From assembly GCA_040882055.1 (NCBI GenBank), contig JBBECA010000066.1, forward strand, positions 1-18,394: DNA of 18,394 bases. Reading direction: 5' to 3'. The notes beneath the pieces were generated by a model. That model was not told the origin of the DNA, did not search any database, and saw nothing but the letters and a program-made list of their open reading frames with translations. Below are positions 8,480 through 14,961 of the stretch, one piece after another. Every line of letters starts with the position of its first letter. The stretch's first letter is position 1. This DNA is from Nitriliruptor sp040882055 (GTDB lineage Bacteria > Actinomycetota > Nitriliruptoria > Nitriliruptorales > Nitriliruptoraceae). Made by a program: the position numbers and the translations under genes.

Positions 8480-10636
8480 TCAGAACCCGAGCGCGCCACG
8501 GTCGGCCAGCGTGGTGAGGTCGTGGACGATGATCCCACGCTCGGACACCGTGATCAGCCGGTCGCCGGCGACCACGGCACGCGAGATCGCGCCGAGGTAG
8601 CCCCGCTCGAACGCCTGGGTGATCTCCGCGCCCGTGGCGTCCGCCGCCGGGCCGTCCGCGTGGTTGAGCACGAGCTGGTCGGGTGCGTGGTCGCCGGCGG
8701 CTCGGAGCGAGCCGTCCTCGGCGACCAGCGCCAGGGCGCCGGAGGTCGGGCCCACCGGCTTCGGTTCGCCCGGCTCACCCCAGTGGTGGCGGGTCACCGG
8801 GACGACGGTCAGACCCGTGGCGGGCCAGTGCAGGAAGCTGCGGTGGTCCCACTCGACGGGGCTCTCGCTGCGCGGCACGGTGACCGTGTCGGTCCGCCGG
8901 GGGTCCGCGGGATCCGAGACGTCGAACAGCGACACCTGGGCCCCGAGCGTCATCCCCTCCTCGTCGGCGTCCTGGCCGACGCCGATCAGCTGGCCCTCCC
9001 CGACGGGGTGCAGGTAGCCGGAGTAGCCCGGGATCTTCAGCTCCCCCACCACCGAGGGGGTCGCCGGGTCGGACAGGTCGACGGTGTAGAGCGGATCGGT
9101 CTGCCGGAAGGTCACCACGTACCCGACGTCGCCGAGGAAGCGGACGGCGCGGATGGTCTCGGTGGGCCCGAGCCCGTCGACGCGGCCGAGCTCGGTCAGC
9201 TCGCCGTCGCGCAGCTCGAGGGTGGTCACCGAGCTCTCCGACGACGCGGCCGACCACGGATCACCGATCGTCGAGGCGACGCGCAGGATCCCGTCGTGCT
9301 CCGACATCGCCCACTGGCTCAGCAACGTCCCGTCGACCGCCCCGGAGCCGAGGTACTCGGTCGTGGTCGGATCGTCGGTGGCGAATGCGTGGATCTCGGT
9401 GGTCACGTCGGGTCCGCCGTCCCGGTCCGGGAAGCGCGGTTCGATCTCGATGTCGTCGGCGGGCGCGGGGCTGCCCGCTCCCCCCTCGAGCCGGGGGTCG
9501 TCGCGCCAGCGCTGGGTGGCCACGTAGAGCCGCCCGGTGGAGGCGTAGATGGTCTCCCCGGCGGTGAGCACCGCCATCGCCCCGCGGTCCGGACGGAGCG
9601 CTCCGTCGGCCACGTCGACCGTCAGCACGCTGATGAGCCCGAGCCCGGCGAACTCGCGCGGCTGCGCGACCCGTTCGCAGGGAACCAGCGTCCCTTCCCG
9701 ACGCTCGCCGTCAGCGGTCTCGTGGACCAGGTAGGGCAGCCAGTCGATCGCTTCGCTGGTCTCGATCAGCTCCCGGTTGGCGGCCAGGGCCTCGCGCTCG
9801 GCGCGCAGCCCGTTCGCCTGCGGGTGCTCCCAGGGCAACGCGGCCCCCGCCTCGGTGCGGATCACGACCCGGGCGGTCCCCTCGACCATCCGTGAGGTCA
9901 GCGTCGCGCCGTCGAGGATGAGGCGTTCGGTCACCTCCGGAGCGGTCGGGTCGGACACGTCGATGCTGGTCAGCGTGGTCGTCGCGCCGCCGCTGGGCGC
10001 GATGTCACCGGCGATGCGCTCGCCCGCGAACGGCACGAGGCCACCGTGCGCGGAGGTGACCAGCAGCCGGTCCCCCGCCAGCAGCAGCTCGGCACCCCAC
10101 CCGCCCTCGCCGAGCGGCACCTGCGCCAGCTCGGCCGGCTGATCGTCGCGCAGGTCGATGATGCGCAGGCGGTCCTCGGTGACCACGTACATCGTGTCAC
10201 CGTCGGTCTTGACCCGGTCGGGCTCGTCCACGCCCTGCTCCTGCACGTTGGTGCCGGAGACCCCGTCCGGGGTCGTGCCGGCCGTGGGGGCTGCCTGGGT
10301 GTCGACGCTCGCTGCCGCGTCCTCGCCCGCCTCCGCTCCCCCACCCGCGTCGGCGATCGCCCGCTCGACACCGTCGACCGCGTACCAGCCCGGTCCGCCG
10401 CCGAGCCCGTAGGCGGTCACCCGCTCGAGGGCACGTCCCTGCACGTGCGCGAGGTAGTCGTCGCACGCGTCGAAGCTGGTGAGCGCGCCCGCGAGCTCGA
10501 GCCGATCGCCGAGCGCGACAGGCGCACCCTCGGTCGGCCGTGGGCGTTCCGGAGGCGGGGCCGCCCCCGCCTGACCGAGCGCCACACCCGCGGCGAACAC
10601 CGCCACCGCACCGACCGCCGCCACCGCGTTCCGCAC
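8480..10636 (-). CDS. Secreted beta-propeller domain protein
   Basis: The 718-aa protein starts at GTG 10636, with AGGAG six bases upstream. An N-terminal hydrophobic segment (residues 4-25, Ala/Val-rich, ending GQAGA) looks like a signal peptide or membrane anchor with no lipobox Cys. A short region containing FDACDDYLAHVQ and an Ala/Gly/Thr-rich linker come next. Then comes GTNVQEQGVDEPDRVKTDG, which I know as the entry motif of the 'beta propeller domain' family (PF09826). Repeated blade-like segments follow to the C-terminus, for example MYVVTEDRLRIIDL, RLLVTSAHGG, YVVTFRQTDPLYTVDLSDP and RLITVSERGIIVHDL. The function of this family is not established; protein or ligand binding at the cell surface is an inference. 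It is the third gene of a possible minus-strand unit after pit and the DUF47 gene, with a 75-nt gap that could hold its own promoter. Confidence 0.85.
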   Translation of the reverse strand: MRNAVAAVGAVAVFAAGVALGQAGAAPPPERPRPTEGAPVALGDRLELAGALTSFDACDDYLAHVQGRALERVTAYGLGGGPGWYAVDGVERAIADAGGGAEAGEDAAASVDTQAAPTAGTTPDGVSGTNVQEQGVDEPDRVKTDGDTMYVVTEDRLRIIDLRDDQPAELAQVPLGEGGWGAELLLAGDRLLVTSAHGGLVPFAGERIAGDIAPSGGATTTLTSIDVSDPTAPEVTERLILDGATLTSRMVEGTARVVIRTEAGAALPWEHPQANGLRAEREALAANRELIETSEAIDWLPYLVHETADGERREGTLVPCERVAQPREFAGLGLISVLTVDVADGALRPDRGAMAVLTAGETIYASTGRLYVATQRWRDDPRLEGGAGSPAPADDIEIEPRFPDRDGGPDVTTEIHAFATDDPTTTEYLGSGAVDGTLLSQWAMSEHDGILRVASTIGDPWSAASSESSVTTLELRDGELTELGRVDGLGPTETIRAVRFLGDVGYVVTFRQTDPLYTVDLSDPATPSVVGELKIPGYSGYLHPVGEGQLIGVGQDADEEGMTLGAQVSLFDVSDPADPRRTDTVTVPRSESPVEWDHRSFLHWPATGLTVVPVTRHHWGEPGEPKPVGPTSGALALVAEDGSLRAAGDHAPDQLVLNHADGPAADATGAEITQAFERGYLGAISRAVVAGDRLITVSERGIIVHDLTTLADRGALGF

Positions 10637-10711
10637 GTCCCGCTCCTCGCCTCGTCGTGCGGGGTGGGACGTCGCTGACCGGTCGCAGGTTCCGCCGATC
10701 CGTGCGGCGCG

Positions 10712-11353
10712 TCAGTGCGAGCGCTTGACCGCGCCGTCCGCCAGGGCATCGGCCGCTTCGGCGAGGCGGAGGCCCGTGACGTCGACGCGGCGCAGCAGCT
10801 CGCGGCGACGCAGCCGCTGCGGGGTGAGGTCCTGACCGTCGGCCAGGAGCGCCGCCATCGCCCGCTGGTAGCTCAGCCGCACGTCGTTCTTCTTCGCCTC
10901 CGCCGCCCGCCGCGACGCCTGCTCGGGGGCGTCGACGAGGCACCCGACCGCCTCCCGGAGCGCCACCACCCCGGCGCCGATGTTGGCCAACGCGTCGGCC
11001 AGCAGCGGCTCGCTCGGGACCTCGTACAGGTCGAACTCGCGCGCGAGGTCGCGCAGGTTGTCGAGCACGTCGTCGACCGAACGCGACAGCCGGAACAGGT
11101 CCTCGCGGTCGATGGGTGACGCCAGGGTGCGCGACAGCTCGTGGATCAGCGCTCGTCTCGCGTCGTCGCCGACGGTCTCGAGCTCGTCGACCTCGGTCCA
11201 ACCCGATGCGGCGTCGAGCTCTCCCGCGGCGACCTGGCGGATCACCCGGACCGCCGCGAGGGTCGCCTCGAGCTGGTCGACGAGGTGGCCGACCAGCAGC
11301 CCGCCGCTGCGACCGGTCAGCTCCCGGCCGAAACGTCGCATCCGTTCGAGCAC
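10712..11353 (-). CDS. DUF47/PhoU-like Pit accessory protein
   Basis: The 213-aa, all-helical protein starts at GTG 11353, with GGAG six bases upstream; an ATG four codons in (11341) is the alternative but has a poorer ribosome site. Sequence features are a helical start (MRRFGRELTGR), charged heptad-like helices with DELETVGDDARRALIHELSRTLASPIDREDLFRLSRSVDDVLDNLRDLAREFDLY, and a second helical half with KKNDVRLSYQRAMAALL. The segment L-x-x-PIDREDLFRLSRSVDDVLDN is very typical of the DUF47 family, PhoU-like proteins encoded beside Pit permeases. Such proteins are thought to modulate phosphate uptake. The gene lies 26 nt downstream of pit on the same strand, so the two are almost certainly co-transcribed. 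Confidence 0.9.
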   Translation of the reverse strand: MLERMRRFGRELTGRSGGLLVGHLVDQLEATLAAVRVIRQVAAGELDAASGWTEVDELETVGDDARRALIHELSRTLASPIDREDLFRLSRSVDDVLDNLRDLAREFDLYEVPSEPLLADALANIGAGVVALREAVGCLVDAPEQASRRAAEAKKNDVRLSYQRAMAALLADGQDLTPQRLRRRELLRRVDVTGLRLAEAADALADGAVKRSH

Positions 11354-11379
11354 GTCGGACTCCGTTCGGATCGTGCCGG

Positions 11380-12342
11380 TCAGGTGACCCGCAGGGTGAG
11401 GTTGGTCACGAGCATGGCGGCCACGAACGCGGCCGGAAGGGTGACGATCCAGGCGCCACCGAGGCGCACGACCTGTGTCCACCGTACGCGGGTCCACCCG
11501 CGCGTCCCCCCGACACCGACGAGCCCCCCGGCGACCGCCTGCGTCATCGACACCGGTGATCCGATCGCGCCCGTGCCGAGCACGACCGTGGCGGCGGCGA
11601 GTTCGCTGACCACCGCCTCGTGCGGCTGGACCGCCACGACGCCGCCACCGAGCGTCCCTGCCACACGCCGGAGGCCGATCGTGGCCCCGATCAGGAACGC
11701 GATCGCGATCAGTGCCAGGTGCCACGGCGCCGCCGGCACCTCGCCACGGCCGGCGGTCCCGGCCGCGACCGCGACCACGGCGAGCATCTTCTGGCCGTCG
11801 TTCGCCCCGTAGGCGAGGCACTGCAGGCCGAAGGCGCCGATGTGCCAGCGTTGGGTCCTGCGGTCGATGGATCCCTGGGAGGGCAGGGCGGCCGCGATCC
11901 GCATCAGGACCCACGCGAGCGCGAGCCCCGCCAGCGGGGCGAGGATCCCGAGCAGCAGCACGACTCCGACCGTCGCCCACGACACCGGCAGCTGCGCCCC
12001 GACGCCGGCGCCGGCGATCGCGCCCACCACGGCCAAGGTCAGCGAGGTCGGCAGGCCGCGGGCAGCCAGGGCCCAGGTGACCACCGTCGCGACGCTCACC
12101 GCGACCACCATCGCGATCGCTCCGTCCGCGCCGTCCAGGGTGACCAGCCGGTCGGTGAGGGTCGTCGCGACGGCCGTACCGATCAGCACCGGCGCCGCGG
12201 CGACGGCCACCGCCAGGACCACCAGCGAGGTGAGCGGGGTCAGGCGGCGCACGTCGAGGCCGACCGAGACCAGGGCGCCGCCGTCGTTGACGCCGTTCAC
12301 CACCGCGAAGGCGATGGCCGCCAGCCACAGCGCGAGGTTCAC
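11380..12342 (-). CDS. pit: Pit-family inorganic phosphate permease
   Basis: The 320-aa integral membrane protein (GTG 12342) has many hydrophobic spans. It carries the two inverted-repeat signature segments of PiT carriers (PF01384). The first is NGVNDGGALVS, with N19-D20. The second is AYGANDGQKMLAVVAVA, with N181-D182. These Asn-Asp pairs lie in the substrate path of Pit/PiT proteins, which import phosphate, often as a metal-phosphate complex, using H+ or Na+. The C-terminal half also shows TGAIGSPVSMTQAVAGGLVGVG, usual in the family. The gene is followed 26 nt later by its DUF47 partner. No good ribosome site is seen before 12342, and the upstream sequence runs within about 30 nt into doubtful G/C homopolymers next to an assembly gap, so the N-terminus should be taken with care. 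The first motif at residues 16-22 fits a complete protein. Confidence 0.93.
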   Translation of the reverse strand: MNLALWLAAIAFAVVNGVNDGGALVSVGLDVRRLTPLTSLVVLAVAVAAAPVLIGTAVATTLTDRLVTLDGADGAIAMVVAVSVATVVTWALAARGLPTSLTLAVVGAIAGAGVGAQLPVSWATVGVVLLLGILAPLAGLALAWVLMRIAAALPSQGSIDRRTQRWHIGAFGLQCLAYGANDGQKMLAVVAVAAGTAGRGEVPAAPWHLALIAIAFLIGATIGLRRVAGTLGGGVVAVQPHEAVVSELAAATVVLGTGAIGSPVSMTQAVAGGLVGVGGTRGWTRVRWTQVVRLGGAWIVTLPAAFVAAMLVTNLTLRVT

Positions 12343-12365
12343 GGCGCGGGCTCGGGACGGCCGAC

Positions 12366-12455
12366 GGCCCCCCCCCCGGGGGGGGGCGGGGGGGGGGGGG
12401 GGGGGCGTGGGGGGGGGGGGNNNNNNNNNNCACGACCCCCGCGGGGGGGGGGGTC
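12366..12455. other. Assembly gap (10 N) flanked by unreliable G/C homopolymers
   Basis: Ten N at 12421-12430 are preceded by C10-G9-like runs and long G tracts and followed by ACGACCCCC, a GC turn, and a run of G ending in GTCGT. Ten N is a conventional placeholder, so the true length is unknown. The flanks look like reads that failed in a strong hairpin or G-tract. A plausible original is a GC-rich terminator stem (ACGACCCCC...GGGGGTCGT) between the DUF6131 gene and pit. Reading frames that cross this segment are not meaningful. Confidence 0.85.
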
Positions 12456-12504
12456 GTCGCGGCGTCAGCCGGTCGCGCTGGGTCGTTCCCCACCGCGGCC
12501 GGCC

Positions 12505-12660
12505 TCAGAAGTAGTGCTTGCGACCGCCGACGGCGCGACCAGCCAGCCCGAGCAGGAACAGGACGGCACCGATGACCAGCAGGATGATCCCGATGGTCGT
12601 GAGGATGCCGATGTCGAGCAGCATGCCGAGGATGAGGAGGATGACTCCCAGGGTGATCAC
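12505..12660 (-). CDS. DUF6131-type small hydrophobic membrane protein, 51 aa
   Basis: The start is GTG 12660, with GGAAGGAA seven bases upstream. The peptide is almost wholly hydrophobic, with two short spans (ITLGVILLILGMLL, then TTIGIILLVIGAVLFLLGL) and a conserved basic-aromatic tail, AGRAVGGRKHYF. This matches the small actinobacterial family I know as DUF6131 (VILLILG... followed by GRAVGGRRHY-type ends). The function is unknown. The reading frame extends upstream to 12738, but those codons lack hydrophobic character and the ribosome site is at 12660. It lies upstream of pit on the same strand, with the assembly gap between, so co-transcription cannot be judged. Confidence 0.82.
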   Translation of the reverse strand: MITLGVILLILGMLLDIGILTTIGIILLVIGAVLFLLGLAGRAVGGRKHYF

Positions 12661-13000
12661 GTTCGGGTTCCTTCCGGGTGGGGGTGGGACGGCCAAGATG
12701 CACGCCGCCCCGGTCCGCACACTCCACCACACGCGCACCCGCGCGCGGCACCGTCCGTTCGGCGAACACGGACAGGGGCCGGATGGCCGCGGAACGTGAC
12801 GCGCATCCGCCGCTCAAGGCGGCTAGCGCCACCGCCGACTCCCTCGGGAGGACGCCGCACCTCGCGGTGGGCCGCGGTCGACACCGGTACCGATCCCATC
12901 GTGCGCCCGGAAGCCGGGGTCAGCTGCCGTTCCGTCCTCGCGGACGCCCCCGCGTCCTGATGCGGAGCTAGGTTCGCTCGGACCGACGAGAGGACGGCTC
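12661..13000. other. Divergent intergenic stretch between the DUF6131 gene and malate synthase
   Basis: No credible gene is seen in these 340 nt; open frames here are short and Arg/Pro-rich. Three palindromic elements are visible. GTCCGT/ACGGAC (12753-12773) has a 9-nt loop, with GTTCG-G-CGAAC nested in it. CCGCC/GGCGG brackets GCTCAA near 12809-12824. GGACGC/GCGTCC (12942-12957) has a CCCC loop. The last lies just upstream of a TAGGTT hexamer and may be an operator or simply a stem. Confidence 0.5.
12969..12974 (+). promoter_or_regulatory. Possible -10 element for malate synthase
   Basis: TAGGTT fits TAnnnT and lies 26 nt upstream of the GTG at 13001, giving a leader of about 20 nt that still contains the GAGAGGA ribosome site. 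No -35 match is evident; that region is occupied by the GGACGC/GCGTCC inverted repeat. The assignment is tentative. Confidence 0.3.
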
Positions 13001-14617
13001 GTGCCGACGGATCGACCACCGGCCGTGGTGGTCGGCCCCACCGTCGAGGGGGCGGACCGGGTGCTGACCGACGAGGCGCTCGCGCTGCTCGGCGAGCTGC
13101 ACCGCCGCTTCGATGCCACCCGGCGTGAGCTGCTCGCGGCCCGGCCGGCCCGGCAGGCCGAGGCCGAACGCTCCGGGACCCTCAGCGTCCCCGACCGGGC
13201 CGCCGCGATCGCCGCCGACCCGGACTGGCACGTGGCCGCCGCGCCCGCGGACCTGGTCGACCGCCGCTGCGAGATCACCGGACCCACCGAACCGAAGATG
13301 GCGGTCAACGCGCTGAACTCGGGTGCGAAGGTGTGGCTCGCCGACCTCGAGGACGCCAACACCCCGCACTGGGCCAACGTGATCGAGGGCCAGGTCGTCC
13401 TCCAGGACGCCGTGCGCCGCACCCTCCGTCATCAGGCGACCGGCGGCAAGCGCTACGAGCTGGCCACCGACCGCGACCTGGCCGTCATCGTCCCCCGGCC
13501 GCGCGGCTGGCACCTCGACGAACGCCACCTCGAGGTCGATGGCGAGCCCCTGTCGGGCAGCATCGTCGACGCCGCGCTCTACCTGCTGCACAACGCCGAG
13601 GAACAGCTCGCCCGCGGCAGCGGCCCCTACCTCTACCTCGCCAAGCTCGAGTCGGCGGCCGAGGCGGCCCTGTGGCGCGACGTACTCACCGCGATCGAGG
13701 AGCACATCGGCCTGCCCGTCGGCACCGTCCGGGTCACCGTGCTCATCGAGACCATCACCGCCGCCTTCGAGCTCGAGGCCATCCTCCACGAGCTACGTCC
13801 GCACATCACCGCCCTGAACGCCGGCCGCTGGGACTACCTGTTCAGCCTGATCAAGGTGTTCCGCTCGGCCGGCCCCGACTTCGTGCTGCCCGACCGCGCC
13901 GACGTGCCGATGACGGTCCCGTTCATGCGCGCCTACACCGAGCTGCTGGTGTCGGCGTGCCACCGTCGCGGGGCCCACGCCATCGGCGGGATGTCGGCCT
14001 TCATCCCGAACCGGCGCGATCCCGAGGTGACCGAACGTGCCCTCGCCAAGGTCCGCGCCGACAAGGAACGTGAGGCCGACGACGGCTTCGACGGCTCCTG
14101 GGTCGCGCACCCGGACCTCGTCGAGCTGTGCACCGAGGTGTTCACGGCCGCCTTCGACGGTCGCAGCAACCAGCTGCACCGGACCCGCGACGAGGTCAGG
14201 GTCGGTCCGGACGACCTACTGGCCGTCGCCGCGACGGGTGGTGCGATCACCGCCGAGGGGGTGCGCACCAACGTCGGGGTGGGGGTCGAGTACCTCGCCG
14301 CCTGGCTCGGTGGCCGCGGGGCCGTGGCCATCGACGACCTGATGGAGGACGCCGCCACGGCCGAGATCTCGCGGGCCCAGCTGTGGCAGTGGGTCCACGC
14401 CGGCGCGCAACTCGACGACGGTCGCACCATCGACGAGACGATGGTGCGTGCGCTGCTGGACGAGGAGGTCGACCGGTTGGTCGCGGCGTCGCCCGACGAG
14501 GCCACGGCCGACCGGGTGCGTACCGCAGCGACGTTGTTCGAACAGGTCGCGCTCGGTGCGGACTTCGTCGACTTCCTGACGCAGCCGGCCTACGACCTCC
14601 TCGCCCCTCCGAGCTGA
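13001..14617 (+). CDS. aceB: Malate synthase A
   Basis: The 538-aa protein condenses glyoxylate with acetyl-CoA to malate in the glyoxylate shunt. GTG 13001 has GAGAGGA six bases upstream. The barrel shows WLADLEDANTPHW (residues 112-123), PRPRGWHLDE with R166, LIETITAAFE with E250, and ALNAGRWDYLFS with D278. R166, E250 and D278 match by number the substrate- and Mg-binding residues I recall for E. coli malate synthase A. DLMEDAATAEISRAQLWQW carries D450 at the place of the catalytic base. Length fits the A isoform (about 530 aa) rather than the G isoform (about 720 aa). The stretch RPHITALNAGRWDYLF deviates at two positions from the classical signature as I recall it (Pro for an acidic/amide residue, Ala for Gly before LN). 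No isocitrate lyase gene is in the window. A strong hairpin follows at 14764. Confidence 0.97.
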   Translation: MPTDRPPAVVVGPTVEGADRVLTDEALALLGELHRRFDATRRELLAARPARQAEAERSGTLSVPDRAAAIAADPDWHVAAAPADLVDRRCEITGPTEPKMAVNALNSGAKVWLADLEDANTPHWANVIEGQVVLQDAVRRTLRHQATGGKRYELATDRDLAVIVPRPRGWHLDERHLEVDGEPLSGSIVDAALYLLHNAEEQLARGSGPYLYLAKLESAAEAALWRDVLTAIEEHIGLPVGTVRVTVLIETITAAFELEAILHELRPHITALNAGRWDYLFSLIKVFRSAGPDFVLPDRADVPMTVPFMRAYTELLVSACHRRGAHAIGGMSAFIPNRRDPEVTERALAKVRADKEREADDGFDGSWVAHPDLVELCTEVFTAAFDGRSNQLHRTRDEVRVGPDDLLAVAATGGAITAEGVRTNVGVGVEYLAAWLGGRGAVAIDDLMEDAATAEISRAQLWQWVHAGAQLDDGRTIDETMVRALLDEEVDRLVAASPDEATADRVRTAATLFEQVALGADFVDFLTQPAYDLLAPPS

Positions 14618-14655
14618 CCCGGAGCGTCCTGGGCGGTACGCTGCTCGCTGTCCCC

Positions 14656-14677
14656 GCGGGTGGGAGCCCCACCCCGC
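14656..14677 (+). terminator. Weak hairpin after malate synthase
   Basis: GCGGGTGGG pairs with CCCACC(C)CGC across a 3-nt loop with one bulged C, starting 39 nt after the aceB stop. There is no T-tract. It could act with the stronger hairpin downstream or be a chance GC stem. Confidence 0.35.
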
Positions 14678-14763
14678 CGCTTCCGATGACGTCGCCGCTG
14701 CACCGAGCTCGACGTCGACGTGCGGCCCCCGACGCGGGACGGCGCCCCACCGGCGCCGAGCGA

Positions 14764-14787
14764 CGAGCCCCGGTCCGCCGGGGCTCG
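14764..14787 (+). terminator. Strong hairpin, probable malate synthase terminator
   Basis: A perfect 10-bp stem (CGAGCCCCGG and its complement) is closed by the loop TCCG, the same loop sequence as the hairpin after cspA. It lies 147 nt after the aceB stop and 175 nt before the helicase start region. There is no T-tract, as in the other terminator of this window. Confidence 0.6.
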
Positions 14788-14949
14788 AGGCCACGCCGAG
14801 ATGTGGCACCAGGACAGCGACGCCGAGGCACCGTGGGGACGGGCCTCTCCGCCTCGCACACGCGTGCACGTCCTCCGGGCGTGCCGCCGGCCGCGACCGC
14901 CCACCCCGGGACGGTCGCCACCCCCGCCCCCGGACCTGCCGGGTCGCAC

Positions 14950-14954
14950 GGAGG
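14950..14954 (+). promoter_or_regulatory. Perfect Shine-Dalgarno GGAGG in front of an ATC codon
   Basis: GGAGG followed by a 7-nt spacer points exactly at ATC 14962-14964, in frame with the helicase. The following codons read TTTPNRRPPLD, a natural-looking N-terminus if the ATC served as start. An ATG-to-ATC substitution, real or an error, would explain this. Confidence 0.6.
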
Positions 14955-14961
14955 ATCCACG

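Larger units (their letters stand above)
14618..14961. other. Intergenic stretch between malate synthase and the SNF2 helicase gene
   Basis: These 344 nt hold two hairpins (listed separately) and then an Arg/Pro-rich region with no convincing gene. The helicase frame is open through the whole of it, and even back into aceB, without stops, but the translation is compositionally unlike the helicase. In-frame GTG codons at 14833 and 14881 lack good ribosome sites. The only strong Shine-Dalgarno is GGAGG at 14950-14954. Confidence 0.55.

Noticed and set aside
8522..9895. 457-aa plus-strand open frame
   Set aside because: It is antisense to the beta-propeller gene, which has a signal peptide, a family motif and a good ribosome site.
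12753..12773. SOS (LexA) box in the GTTCGGCGAAC palindrome
   Set aside because: The half-sites are in the opposite order (GTTC...GAAC rather than GAAC...GTTC) and the spacing is 3 rather than 4, so it does not match the actinobacterial SOS box.
10712..12832. 706-aa minus-strand open frame spanning the N run
   Set aside because: It joins the DUF47 gene to antisense-like Arg/Pro-rich translation of pit and passes through undetermined bases; only its C-terminal 213 residues are a real gene.
14128..14961. N-terminal extension of the SNF2 helicase back into malate synthase
   Set aside because: The frame is open only by composition. It overlaps intact aceB codons, then an Arg/Pro-rich stretch and two hairpins, and the only strong ribosome site is at 14950.
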